Source of the DNA: Dermanyssus gallinae
Taxonomy: Eukaryota > Arthropoda > Arachnida > Mesostigmata > Dermanyssidae
Direction of reading: 5' to 3'
Length of the DNA: 64,000 nt
Assembly: GCA_003439945.1 (NCBI GenBank)
Contig: QVRM01004780.1
Span: 1-64,000, forward strand
In this document: piece by piece, positions 1 to 11,399 of the stretch
Numbering within the stretch: the stretch's first letter is position 1
How the letters are laid out: the number at the start of each line of letters is the position of its first letter
The notes under the pieces: model-generated
Database searches by the model: none
What the model was told of the DNA's origin: nothing
Seen by the model: only the letters and a program-made list of their open reading frames with translations
Program-made: the position numbers and the translations under genes

Positions 1-1141
1 GACGGACACGTGAACGAAGTGGTGCGTGACAGAGAAAAAGAACGGAACAAAAAACGATAAATAAGTTACTCTTGCAACATTTAAGTTTGAGGTAGACGAA
101 TTGAAGGCAGGATGATTAATACACGGCGTCACACCAACGACCTTACATAAACAAAAATATCTATATTGTGTAAAAATGATTTAAATTCTGTTGAATTCTC
201 TCAAATTGTGTGTAATATACACTTCATGTATAAGGTCGTTTTCCTAATACCTTATCTGACTATCGACCGTTCCGGCGAGAGAAGAAGCGTTCCTCGCTCG
301 CATCAACAACCAAAGAACACGCTTCATATCACAATGAATAATTGTTGTCATTAATAAACCGAAAAGATTAGCGTGAAGCGTCACCGGTAAGGCAGGGACA
401 GGTGGCCTCTTCGATACCAAGCGCAGAGCTAAAACAGCTGGGCTTAACAGCAGCGGCAGAAGTAGCGCTGGCGGCAACAACAATACCGGCACTTTCTACG
501 AAACAAATGATCTGATGAATGACAACACGTCAACGGCAAGGAAGACTGCAGTGACTGCGATGTCGTCATCGGAGAGTCTACCACAGCGGCGAGAAAAGAC
601 CAGAGAACAACGCTGGCTTTGCCGCCGTCCAACAGAGAAGCAGTGGCAATACAAAGTTTCGTATGCAGAACGGCAACTCATGAAGTAGGAAATAATCCTC
701 AAAGTGTATCCAGTGGGCCAAACCGTCAGCTGTCAGCCTGCACACCCGACTCGTCAATCACGAACATTTCTGCTGTGAAGGCAGTATTCAGAATGCGGAC
801 GAAGAGTGATCATGCCGTGTTCTGTGTATTGCTGGGCGACAACGCAGAGTGCAGCAACGGTGAAACTCTGGCCCAAGCGTATTCTGGTTCGTCGTTGGCC
901 TGATGGTGCTCCCTACGAGAACATGGTTATGAAAAGCTTTATTGCGCCTGGCGGTCCCGCTCTTTGCAAGTGACTGAACAGACCTAAAGATGCTGACGCG
1001 GAAACTGCCATGGTCTCTGTGGCTGCTTTTTTGGAACTGTGAGGGATTGTGAGGAGAGCAATAAACCTAGCGCCAATTGCCATGCTTACGTCGGTTGGCA
1101 TTGTATCCATTACGAAGACTTACCAGCGGGAGGAACGGCAC

Positions 1142-1181
1142 ATCCATAATATGCGAGGGTTCCACCTCGCATATTATGGAT
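1142..1181. repeat. Perfect 17-bp inverted repeat (hairpin)
   Basis: Arms 1142-1158 and 1165-1181 are exact reverse complements (atccataatatgcgagg and its complement) around a 6-nt loop, gttcca. The hairpin lies immediately upstream of a LINE relic. It could be a remnant of a transposon end or a structured RNA; the sequence does not say which. Confidence 0.85.
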
Positions 1182-1199
1182 ATGCAGTTCTAACTGCAG

Positions 1200-1900
1200 G
1201 AAGGCCGTGATAAACCACTGGGTGGATTATCAATCTACCTCCACCGACACGGTTAGTTCTGGTGTCGGTGGCGACTTCAGTGCCCATATTGATAGTAGGA
1301 TCTCTCACTTTAATCGGTTGATACCGCCGAGGTGGGTCGTGATGTGGGTGCTCGAGCTCCTGCACCAAGTGAGGGCAAAAGCTCCACCGGCTCCCTTTGT
1401 AGAGGAAAGAGTGCGGGGTCAGACCAGGTGCACTAACCATTCCGGGTGCAGTCCGAGTCGCTGTTGGCAAACTTATCTTTGTGATTTTATCAACGAGATC
1501 ATAAAGACGGGACAAAAGCCAGGAGTCTGGCAGGAGTTTTGCCAAACGCTTTCTGCCTATTGCAGGGCAAGCATGGAAATGACAGACGAGACCCGAGGCT
1601 ACACCAGGACCTAGCGTCTGAAAGAACGCTAGCTGAAGAAGATCTTCTTCAAATTGGTCATGAAACCGATCCAGTACGTGGTCGACCACACCCCTCCGCT
1701 GGCGCGATTCGGCTTTCAGAGAGGTCGGGAAACGCATAATGCAACCTATGTGCTTCAATCAGAGATAGAACGAGCCTGCAGTAAAACCCGAATGCCAGTT
1801 GTACGCAGTCATTACAGACTGCCTTGCAGCTTAACAAATCGGTCCTTGTATTTAGGATACTACGGCGATTTGGCCGCCTTGGTGCGACCTATATAGGCAT
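1200..1900 (+). mobile_element. Decayed LINE reverse-transcriptase fragment
   Basis: Three shifted plus-strand frames together resemble the front of a non-LTR reverse transcriptase. They read INEIIKTGQKPGVWQEF near 1488-1545, then RFGFQRGRETHNATYVLQS near 1704-1760, then VITDCLAAY near 1808. These correspond to the region before the first RT aspartate, with the usual FGF-x-R-x-R element. Frameshifts and stops separate the blocks, so the copy is dead. It lies in what would be the first intron of the minus-strand MRG15 gene. The exact ends are not visible. Confidence 0.6.
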
Positions 1901-2462
1901 TTAGGACTAGACCTGTAAACTGACTCAGTGTTCGGCGTATTTATCTTGCGGTGCCAGCGATACACTAGTTAGCATTAGCACTTAGTTAGGCTCCTAAGCC
2001 AGTGCAGAGCCCGGAACAAAAAAGTAGAATATGCTCCTGACGACGATTAGAGCAGAGCGTCTCAACGCAGGCAAATGACCGGTTATACAGATGAAACAAA
2101 GAATTCCTGAAAACTTGAACACCTGATGTATATATATATATATATATATGAGATATTTTTTTTTTTATATAGAAGTCTTAGCGTGTGTCTGGCCTTTGTC
2201 AAAACGCATCAAAAGATCTCCTCCATCATTTCTGACTCTACGCTAACTATAATTAACAGACGGGTTCTTGTATGGGTGGGAATTAAATTATTAATAAAGA
2301 GACAAATAAACTAGAATGCACTAACCCACTATCCTTCTACATTGTGGATCAACGATGCGATTTATTCCGTTTCCATACGTTTACCCTAGCTGCATATTTT
2401 ACTCTGAAGAGGACGTAGATCCTCTTTCCTTGACCAATTGCGGTACAATTGCGTTTGCTCAC

Positions 2463-2558
2463 CTGCGCTTTGATGCACTTGGCGTCGTACAGACTCGGTC
2501 CATGAAAGCAGAGGACCTTTTCGTTCTCCTGAAACTTAAACTTTAATGTCGGAGCCAT
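2463..2558 (-). CDS. MRG15: MRG15/MORF4L1 chromodomain protein, first coding exon (partial gene)
   Basis: This 32-codon exon begins MAPTLKFKFQENEKVLCFHG and continues PSLYDAKCIKAQ, then meets a good donor (CAG followed by gtgagc at 2462-2457). It matches the start of the MRG15/MORF4L1 chromodomain family, in which a K-F-x-E-x-E-x-VLCFHGP-x-LY-x-AKC strand opens the chromodomain. Known members are subunits of NuA4/Tip60 acetyltransferase and Sin3 deacetylase complexes and bind methylated H3K36. The frame stays open upstream of this ATG, but family members start at this Met, so I take 2558-2556 as the start. The exon ends in phase 0. The next chromodomain exon (the -HY-x-GW-x-W-x-EWV block) was not found down to base 1, so the rest should lie off the left edge beyond a long intron. 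Confidence 0.85.
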
Positions 2559-3050
2559 TTCGTGCCCGGGTTCAAGGGACAGGCAGGCTGAGCCGCTTCC
2601 CCGGTTCACCACAAACGAACTTAAAATGTAACGGCCAAAATCGAAGTCGTTGTCGACGTTCAGCTGCCAAACACAATCCTCCGTTCGGGTGTTCAGGTTC
2701 GCCGGTGTCTCTCTCGCTCGGCAATGCAATTTGGCTTCCACAAATTGGGGCGCGCTTCTTCACACACACACACACAAACGCCAAGAAGCCGACATGCATA
2801 CGCAAAAAGCAGGCATAGATCCAGAGTTAACAATACGTCAAGCGAATTTATTTTAATTCCTGGATTGAAGTTGCGGGCACGAATATCATCGCATTTTGCC
2901 GCTTGTTGGCTCAGCTAGCAAAACGAATGGCTAGTATAGTTTACTTCTTTTGTTTGTCAACAAACCGGCGGCGTCTGCTACCGGCGGCGTCTGCTACCGG
3001 CGCAGCCTCAGCGGACGATTCAGTTCAAATGGGAGCTCACTCACTCAACG

Positions 3051-3067
3051 CCCCCCCCCCCCCCCCC
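3051..3067. repeat. Poly-C tract
   Basis: About 17 consecutive C residues, next to the ATT array that follows 100 bp downstream. The exact length in the genome is uncertain because homopolymers are error-prone. Confidence 0.8.
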
Positions 3068-3164
3068 GGCCCGTTAGAGCACTGTTGATTTAAGAAATCG
3101 AGCGGGCTCTGTTTGAAAAATCCGAACGCCAAATGCGCTACGTGCAGATTTCCGAGACCTCTGT

Positions 3165-3437
<273 letters not shown>

Positions 3438-3771
3438 GTTTCTTATATCTGTTCTTATCATAACACTTGTTCAGTTAGTACAATTGTGAAAATGTGTGAA
3501 CATCTTCTTACCTCTCATTGTTACTTTGACACTAGTTCAGCGCCCATGGCGTCTACAATGGAAGTTGCGTTTCCACCCTACAAACAGCCCCCTCAGGTTA
3601 ACCTTTTAAAAAAATCGGCGTTTATATAAATTTTCACTCTAAAACACACGTCAGTTTCGTCATTGATTGATCCCCGGGGTATGTCTTTGTTGCGATAGAT
3701 ACGAAAACGTATTTTATACCCTTTTCAGAATATTTAAGATTACTATACTAAAAATGTTTTTCTTTTTCGAT

Positions 3772-3777
<6 letters not shown>

Positions 3778-3815
<38 letters not shown>
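3778..3815. repeat. (AT)n microsatellite
   Basis: Uninterrupted AT dinucleotides. Confidence 0.95.
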
Positions 3816-3818
<3 letters not shown>

Positions 3819-4493
3819 TGTAACCTTCCGATATCAAAGTAACGATTATACTCTGCTTGATATATACATGTTTATGTATCTTTTTTAGAACAGTCGAACT
3901 TTAGTCCCGCATGCTAACCTATGGCACGGCTTTATGCATCCGAGCGGTTTTCCGTCGATGATGTACGGGATGAGAGACGGCGTCTGAGCTAGAAAATTGC
4001 CTGCGCTGTCGAATGGTTGGATAGGCTATCAAAGTGGGAAAAGACCACAATTGTGTGGACCGGGCGCATTCGACTTTTCAACGACGGACAGCTCTTGGTC
4101 TGCTTAGAAACAAACTGCGCCGATGTCCTCTCCACCTGATACGTCTTCCCCTTCCTTGGGTTGCTTTGCCCTTTCCGCCTTGCCGACTGATGTTGACGTT
4201 TTGGTGGATGTCTGTTTAGTGTACGTCTATCTGACAGTAGCCGAACGGGAACAATTTCGACCAGGAACCGGCCAGGCTCGATTTAGCCTGTCGTCTTGGT
4301 CACGAGAAAGCCTCCTGGTTCTTTTTTTTTTCGGCATGTGCTGTTGTCTAAATCTAGCCTGTCCAAGAACGATTACATTACTCGTGAGAAGCGTCTCGCC
4401 TCAAATTAAGCATCGTATCGACGGTCGAACGGATGGAACGCCTACATAACAGTGGGTGTATATATACACTTTCATACTCTATCTATGTTTATA

Positions 4494-4496
<3 letters not shown>

Positions 4497-4564
<68 letters not shown>
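4497..4564. repeat. (AT)n microsatellite
   Basis: About 34 uninterrupted AT units, about 520 bp upstream of the BORCS5 start codon. Confidence 0.95.
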
Positions 4565-4568
<4 letters not shown>

Positions 4569-5085
4569 GAATCATCTTCACATGATAAAATTTAAAAAAA
4601 CAGAAGCTATAAAATAAAATAACCCTTTTCAAGACTATTTGTTTCTCGACAGTGAACTGTTTGCTGTAGTGCCTGCTTGTAGAATCAGAAAAACATTTTT
4701 AATTGACCCGGTGTCTTTGTTTGTTAGGCTTGAAGTCTGGTGCTGTCCGCACATATGAAACCTGTTCTCAGGTCGATACCACCTAGCTGCCAAAGGCAGA
4801 CATCAGCCGAACACCAGAGGGTGAGTTGAATGTGTCGCCTAGGATACTCCCTCTTTACTTTGAAGAAACTGCCAATTGCTACTACTACTATACATATATA
4901 AAAATATATAAATATACATATATAAATAAGCGTATTTCCTATAGATAGATAGATAGATAGGTGTTATATATAATTTCATATGTGGTTCACACTGGCACGG
5001 AGACTCTTATTACATACTACGATACCTGGGTACAGTGTATTCACATACAGAGTTCTTACATAGAAGAACCTGACTCGGGACAGTC

Positions 5086-5202
5086 ATGGGTAACGAGCAT
5101 TCGTCACGCGGCGGTAGGGAGGGAACCGGTCGGAATGCCACTGGGACGGCCAAGGAGCGTCAGGGATCATTTGAAGATCCTCCGTATCCAACGGCTACGC
5201 AG
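5086..5202 (+). CDS. BORCS5: BORCS5 exon 1 (myristoylation start)
   Basis: This exon has 39 codons from ATG to ACGCAG followed by gtaaga (5203), and ends in phase 0. It encodes MGNEHSSRGG and a Gly/Arg/Thr-rich tail ending in PPYPTATQ. The MGxExSS start matches vertebrate BORCS5 and sets the start choice. Confidence 0.9.
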
Positions 5203-7106
5203 GTAAGAATAATGAATGCACCCTAATACTGTCACTGTTAATCGAAGCGAATTATTTGGTTGATATCTATCTAGAGGGTGGGGTGGTGGGAGGGTGGATT
5301 TGCGTGGGAAAAAAGCGGCGGACATGACTGTCATGCGTATGACATGAGCTAGAATTAAAAACACTTATTTTTTAAGGAGGTTGGTTTCAATTGTAAACTA
5401 TCCTCCGTCCTCTAGGGGACTGGAATTCATCCTGAGGCTTTTATTCGATACATCGAGGGCGCTAGGTGGCGGCTAAACACCTGATGGTTCCGTGTATAAC
5501 ATGCACTTTGGTTAACACTAAGTGCTTTTCCAGCTAATCGGAACAACGAGAAACTGCTGCTGTTTCACTCACATTCAAATAGTATTGTGCAATATGTACA
5601 TTTTTGCGTGCTGACTTTTAATAATAATAATAATAATACAGCCTGTGATCGTCTTTCTTTAAACTACATACTTCGTAGTGCACCAACAGAATTCTACCCA
5701 CATGAACTTGAATCATATGATACTTCCACTACAGAGATCATGAGCGAGGTGCTTAACATCAAGCTGAGCGGCGAGATAATAATAATAATAGTATGAGGCT
5801 TCGTCGTCGGCTGGTTATTCCGCCATGTGTGCGTCACAGCTTTAGATAATAAAGTTATGGTCCTTACGTTCGAATGTCTATGAATAATGATGATGACTAA
5901 GCGTTGAGCACGAGGCTCCCCCGTCCTGGCTTCCCTAGGCTACTTTAACAATCCCGAGCCAGGAAAGGGGGTTGGGAAAACTAGCTTTTAATAGGTATTA
6001 CACGCGAACAGGTTCCAATCATATACTGTCCACCGTTGTTAAGCCCCACACTACCACTGCCATTAATATCGGCGGGCATGCATAATGGTAACTTTCCTCT
6101 TAAAAAACGAAGAATGACTAAGCGTATCAAAGGACTTTATTTAGCAGTGTACGAATAGAATGACGTAGCGGTTACCAGTGAGGTACGAAGGTCATGCTAA
6201 GCAGAATTGGCCCTCAGTAGAGGGACGCGAAATACTTACTGAATAAATATTATATTGAGCCGCGATTTCAAGCGCTAGCTGATGACGGTTACTTTTCTGT
6301 GTTAGTATTGCCTTGCTCGAAGCTATATACACATACTTACTTAGTTGTAGTAAATTGTGTACGTGTGTATTTTGATGCACAAAGATTTTAACGTGATATC
6401 ACAAAGAAGCTTACATGCAGTATTTTATGTGTATAATTATGATGATGATGATGATGGTGATTATCCTTATTATTACTATTACTATGATTATTATTATTAT
6501 TATTATTGATTTGCATTTATTCAGTGAAGGGCAAGTGTTTTACAAATGATTCGTCATTTTCTCTAGACCCATATCAAATAAGACGCATAACTAATCATGG
6601 ATATAACAATTAATTGACAAATAATAAAAATGATATACGATAACTATATACATAACAAAAAACGTTTTGGTCAAATTTTTGCGTGTCAATGGTGTTTGGA
6701 AATTACAGCCAATCGGCGAGTCACCTCGACGGCTACTGAAGACACAGTCGCTGTCTGTAGCAGCTACGACAAATGACCCACATTTGCAACGACACTCGCC
6801 CAAGTCATCCTCCATGAGGTATATTAATTACATAGAAATAGTAATAATAATAATAATAATAGTAATAATAATAATAATAATAATACCTGCTGCAATTGAA
6901 GTTCGCTTCTCCAATTGCTGCTGGCTATTTACGGCAATGGTAGTGAAAGCTGGCCAATATAAAAAATAATAATTTAGTTATTACTATCATTATGATAATT
7001 ATTTTTAAAGGTATTATTATTTCTTGATTCCTATTATTTCCTGCTGCTGTTCGTCATTGTTGTTGCTAAGGTTAGGGTAGTTTTTGTCTTTGCTAACGTA
7101 ACACCA

Positions 7107-7198
<92 letters not shown>

Positions 7199-7487
7199 GT
7201 TATTTAACTGTCCAGTATGAACATATGCAACACTGTCATCTAGTACGACGACAAACGAGCTAATTTGTATTGTCCGCGTGCACGTTGATTAGGCATGCTT
7301 CTACGGCGTCTCACATGGGCGGAAGTGGCCGGCGCATCGTTACTGTTAACGACGGATCATCTCCTGCAGATGAGTGCAGCGACCCGGCCAATGATCCTGC
7401 TCTCGTCGCACTACAGAAGCTACCCATCTTTTATCCAGTCATACGCGACACCGTCAGAAATCCCGTTATGAAGGTCAGCACTCTAAC

Positions 7488-7544
<57 letters not shown>

Positions 7545-10059
7545 GCGAATCTATCTAGTTGCCACGGTTGTAGCCATGCGCGATATTATGTATTCTAGAG
7601 GGGCCTTCCCTCTTCGGCGCAGACTTGTATTGATTGGAAGTTATGTCTCAAGAGAACCTTTGATGCCTTGAGTATATGATTCAGGATGAGCTCCAAGCCG
7701 GGGGGGGGGGGGTAGAGGGTAGCGTCCTACTCTGTTTGTCAATCTTCTAGATTAACGTTACTCTACCTTTCCTTGTCACTCTCTGGCGAGCAAATAGATA
7801 GTTGGTTAGATGTGTAAACTCCCTATAGTAACATTATATAGGCTGGTTGGCCACGGGAGGCACGGTACGTGATATATAATATATGGCAAGGAATTCATAT
7901 TGGTGTGACCCACTCTAGAATTGTTAAGGCTAATGAGATTACGGATAGATGACTGCTCGCCTATTCCTGACCGATCGGCTAATGCCAGCCTAAGGGTTTT
8001 GACCATTGGGATGTCTGCTGCCTTGGCTAAATGGGCAGAATGAGATGAGAATACCACCGCATAAAGCAGACCTCCGTGCAAGAGAATCAAGGCTACAAGC
8101 AGTTCGTAACATTTACTGTAGTCTAGATCGTATGATTTGGCTTTTAACACCGAACTTCATGCTTATTCGTACCTCTTCCATTTTGCGCTCTTTAGAAATA
8201 GCCGAACCTCGTTCCTTTCTTGAACCAAAATCAAACAGTAAACGCCGCCACCGATTGACGCGAAATTTAGCCTGTGTTGCTGAAAAATGGCGTTTGTAAG
8301 CAAAACAGACCGAAAGACCTTGGCGGCCTGGGTTCAATGTTTTGAATGCCAAAGTACTAGAACTTGTCAATTCGCGCATATATATATATATTCCTTGCAA
8401 CTTCTTTTTAAAGCTTCTTGGCGTCCATCCCACTGGGCGTGACAATGCAAAGGCCGGCGATGCCGGTCTGGCAGTTCGTTGCGGGATGCTTCCAGAGCTG
8501 CGGCAGTGGCCGAATCGGCTCCGTGCCGCACGCGGTAGACAGAGGACTCGTTTTACCTATACTGAAAACGTCTCTCGAGTTGTGTAAATTTTGCCAGTGA
8601 GAGATGTCTCTAGGCGCTTATTAGTACAATTATTAGACGCCAACATAAGTACAATTTAAGCTCAAAGAGTCGCACTGCAATACCCAGGAGCAAACCTTCA
8701 AACCTCCCCTCACTTCTCGGATGTTATTGCCGCCCGGTTGCAATTGCTGCGCAGATACAGTTGTTGCTTGCTACTATGGGTCACTTGTCCGGGATGCACT
8801 GTGGAAGGATCGCAATATCTCTATATAGACTTGGGTTGTCTACATCATATTTTGCCCTTGAAAAGATGCGTGAGTCTTGCATTGTGCCAGGCTTGGGGTA
8901 TGTGTGTCCTACTGTATGTATTATACACCCAACCTAATCTGTGAAACTGGCAGGTACTACAAGTCCAGTTCAATTAGAGCGGATAAAAAATGTAATGTTT
9001 GTTTACTCGTTGAAAGTTTTATAACTGTTAGGCATGCCATAATTATTTATAGTCTATATAGCATCACTATATTGTATTTTATTGCCAAGCCAAGGAAGTA
9101 TTGTACAGTGGTTTTCAATTGATGTGGTATTCAATAGGTAGTAAAATTCGCCAGGCAAACAAGTAGGTTTTCATGTGATTGAATTCACTTGCTAAATCAG
9201 TCTGTTCTGTTTTGTTGGACGAGCACTCGCTAACCCATTTGAGGCTTTCTGGATTCATACTAACATTTTTCTGCATGGATTAATTGCAGAAATCTGAGTA
9301 GGCATTTTTTGACTAGTTACGATATGTTAGGTTTAGAAAGCTTTACAAGCGCAAAAGCCTGGTGTGTGTTTAAATGTCGTAAATGTGTCGTAAATGATGC
9401 CGACGCTTAATCGAATGCTGAATAGTGACCTGACTAAGTGCATGCCTGGCTCTGTTAAAACAATTGATGAGAAATATTTTTATGTTTAAGTTGGCGGTTG
9501 GTGTAACTGAAGGAGGAGATTTTTTACCGGAAATCTGTATGTTTGATGTTGGTATTTCGCAGGAGATAACGGGAGCGATTTGCCGTTTAGACGTGCCAGC
9601 AGCGACGGCACTTGTTACACACTACCAGACGCTCCTACGTGACAACGCCGAAACGGTGTCCAAAGAGCAGCTGCGCCTCTCGCAGCGTCTTCAAGATATG
9701 GACTATGCCATTGGCACGCTTCACCAAGTGAGTGATATACTTTAGGCATGAGCACCGATGATATCACGGTACATTAGTTTTTTTGGGACGGTTTTGGTGA
9801 ATGAGATAGAAGGTGAAGCGATCGCCTGCGCAGAGTTAGCGTTTATTCACAGAGCGACGGAACAATCGAAACATGAACCTCACCTAGGTAAAAACTGCGA
9901 TACTCTTCTTGTGTCTTGTCATACATGTGATTATTCTTCGCTGGTTACAGGTGCTACAAGACCGGTCGCGGAAACTATCAAAACAAACAGAACAGTTGAG
10001 CACAATTAGCCAAATACGGGCACTTCTCAATTCGACAAGGTATTTATTTCATATATATG

Positions 10060-10096
<37 letters not shown>

Positions 10097-10506
10097 GGGA
10101 GAAAGAGAGAGAGAGAGAGTACAGGGTATTTTGCGTATTTTAATAAATAATACCGTTATCAGGGAATATAGGAGTAGGACTACCAGACGAGTAAGTTGTG
10201 GACGATGTGGGCAGGAGCATTTGATCTGAATCTTGTCCAGCGCACACGCAAATCGTATACGATTCACGATTAGTCAGGCTACGGATGAATTACGAAATGG
10301 TACTGTTAGGTACTCATTATGAGGATTCTTCCCCGCGATGTTGAGTCTATTTTTTATTTACACTTTTATACTCGTGAATTTGCAGGATGTGCCTGCAAAA
10401 TTCATCGGAGAGCTTGGACCGACTAAACGCCTGCCTTCCTCCGGAGCACAGGCTGAAGCCACCTGAGCTCGGTCTAAACCTCAACGAACACAGCGAGGGC
10501 AACTAA
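5086..10506 (+). CDS. BORCS5: BORC complex subunit 5 homologue, complete six-exon gene
   Basis: Joining 5086-5202, 6709-6818, 7293-7473, 9563-9727, 9951-10039 and 10386-10506 gives 261 codons including TAA. Every junction has GT/AG ends and matching phases (0, 2, 0, 0, 2). BORCS5 (myrlysin, LOH12CR1) anchors the BORC complex on lysosomes and recruits Arl8 and kinesin for outward lysosome movement. The start MGNEHSS gives the Gly2/Ser6-type N-myristoylation signal of the family. Recognisable blocks are RRIVTVNDGSS, NDPALVALQKLPIFYPVI, the helical LDVPAATALVTHYQTLLRD segment with MDYAIGTLHQ, and the C-terminal SESLDRLNACLPPEHRLKP. At 260 residues it is longer than the roughly 196-residue human protein; the excess is in the low-complexity Ser/Arg-rich stretch after the myristoylation site. 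Introns are 0.2-2.1 kb and carry AT/ATT arrays. I am confident in the family and fairly confident in every boundary. Confidence 0.92.
5365..5470 (+). repeat. Unnamed interspersed repeat, copy 1
   Basis: It lies in BORCS5 intron 1. It shares the order ttttttaa..gttg.ttt.aatt.ta.actatc.tcc..ctggaattca..gagggc with the reverse complement of 13385-13500 and 14755-14880. The family is not recognised. Confidence 0.5.
6709..6818 (+). CDS. BORCS5: BORCS5 exon 2
   Basis: The acceptor is gaaattacag and the donor is ATGAG followed by gtatat. The exon starts in phase 0 and leaves two bases, which the first G of exon 3 completes to Arg. It encodes a Ser/Arg-rich segment (PIGESPRRLLKTQ at the start, HSPKSSSM at the end). 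Without this exon, exons 1 and 3 cannot be joined in frame; that is the main support for it, since the sequence is poorly conserved. Confidence 0.8.
7107..7198. repeat. (ATT)n microsatellite
   Basis: About 30 ATT units in BORCS5 intron 2, roughly 95 bp upstream of exon 3. Confidence 0.95.
7293..7473 (+). CDS. BORCS5: BORCS5 exon 3
   Basis: The acceptor is cgttgattag and the donor is ATGAAG followed by gtcagc. The exon encodes RRIVTVNDGSS and NDPALVALQKLPIFYPVI, the counterparts of the conserved IVVV-GS and NDPDVIKLQEIPTF-P segments of BORCS5. An AT array begins 20 bp into the following intron. Confidence 0.92.
7491..7541. repeat. (AT)n microsatellite
   Basis: AT array starting 18 bp after the exon 3 donor of BORCS5. 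Confidence 0.95.
8005..8080 (+). repeat. Short copy of a GC-rich structured repeat
   Basis: The stretch gggatgtctgctgccttggc and the following aaatgggcagaatgag...aaagcagacctccg match the reverse complement of about 60330-60410. Only about 75 bp of the longer 60-kb copy is present. It lies in BORCS5 intron 3. Confidence 0.6.
9563..9727 (+). CDS. BORCS5: BORCS5 exon 4 (central helix)
   Basis: The acceptor is gtatttcgcag and the donor is CACCAA followed by gtgagt. It has 55 in-phase codons covering the helical LDVPAATALVTHYQTLLRD region and DMDYAIGTLHQ, the best-conserved part of the family after the N terminus. Confidence 0.93.
9951..10039 (+). CDS. BORCS5: BORCS5 exon 5
   Basis: The acceptor is gctggttacag and the donor is ACAAG followed by gtattt. 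It encodes VLQDRSRKLSKQTEQLSTIS and then QIRALLNST, matching the coiled-coil M-ERQKRYAKYAEQI-K segment of BORCS5. It ends with two bases of a split Arg codon. Confidence 0.9.
10051..10119. repeat. Compound (AT)n(AG)n microsatellite
   Basis: It begins about 12 bp after the exon 5 donor of BORCS5: an AT array (10051-10080), then an AG array interrupted by gggg and aaa. Confidence 0.9.
10386..10506 (+). CDS. BORCS5: BORCS5 exon 6 with stop codon
   Basis: The acceptor is gtgaatttgcag; the first G completes the split Arg codon. It encodes MCLQNSSESLDRLNACLPPE, then HRLKPPELGLNLNEHSEGN and TAA at 10504-10506. The LDRLN-x-x-LP-x-x-x-RL-P block is the C-terminal signature of BORCS5. Confidence 0.93.
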
Positions 10507-11142
10507 GCAGTGTTCTGGGTGGCCCCGATGCAGTCATTAGAGTTCTCACGGCGTTATTGAGTTGCCGCAGAAACTATTATTAAGCGAGGTAAACTCAGCC
10601 GGTTGACGACGTGGCCAACAACATTTGCCATCACGCAATTGCATAGTTAAACAACTGATGAGTTCGGCCGTTACACAACGCAAAGGCACCTCGGCAGCTT
10701 GTACAAATGGGCCACGGCTTTATCTAGTCGGTTCGGGAAAAGAAGAACGAACACCTCGTTCTTGATATGGCGTGGGACCGGAGGTGTCAACAAAGATTTT
10801 GCTTGGTAGAGCTTGGTTTTGTGTATGCCAATATTTGTCACTGTCATTTATACCACTCTTTACAGAAAAGCCGAACGAAGATGCTACGAAGATGTTTGGA
10901 TGAAAGATTGATGGCCCTTTATACTGGTGCATTCCAACGTTGTATTTGGTTGTATGTTACCGTTTTATCGTTAGTGAGCACTGTTGTTAAATAACACATT
11001 TTATATGTATATATGTATGTGTATATCTTTATATATACATGATATTAATTCAGAAGTGACAAAGAAACGTCACTACGAATGCAGCAAGCGGCGCTATTCT
11101 AAGGTGGTCAAGTATACTGTATCAAGACGTTACGTTTGGCTA

Positions 11143-11148
11143 AATAAA
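11143..11148 (+). terminator. Candidate polyadenylation signal for BORCS5
   Basis: This is the first aataaa hexamer found after the BORCS5 stop, about 640 bp downstream, followed by a GT-rich stretch (gtgttaaaaatatgtgtgcgtgtaat). The position is plausible but unproven. Confidence 0.4.
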
Positions 11149-11249
11149 CTGTGTTAAAAATATGTGTGCGTGTAATGATTATAGACAGAGTCCGACAGCT
11201 AAATCAAGACAATCTTGCGCACCGCCAACTGATGACGAAATGACGTTTT

Positions 11250-11333
11250 CCCTGTTGATTTTTGGCTCCATTGTGTTCCCTGTTGATTTTTGGCTCCATT
11301 GTGTTCCCTGTTGATTTTTGGCTCCATTGTGTT
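11250..11333. repeat. 28-bp tandem repeat, three exact copies
   Basis: The unit ccctgttgatttttggctcc followed by attgtgtt repeats at 11250, 11278 and 11306 with no mismatch. Exact identity suggests recent expansion or homogenisation. It lies just upstream of a Tc1-like transposase relic. Confidence 0.95.
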
Positions 11334-11399
11334 CGATCACATGCGACGCAATTAAAATGGCGGAAGCACATACTCTCGAGACTATTTCCCTTTTCAACT

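Noticed and set aside
377..688. Plus-strand frame of 103 codons without ATG (GLNSSGRSSAGGNNN...)
   Set aside because: It has no start, a nearby acceptor (attag at 371) leads straight into TGA, and no family resemblance was seen. It may be a decayed exon.
7270..7671. Single 133-codon frame through BORCS5 exon 3 as an intronless gene
   Set aside because: It begins at a TTG and runs through an AT array; the conserved part is explained by exon 3 with flanking AG and GT sites.
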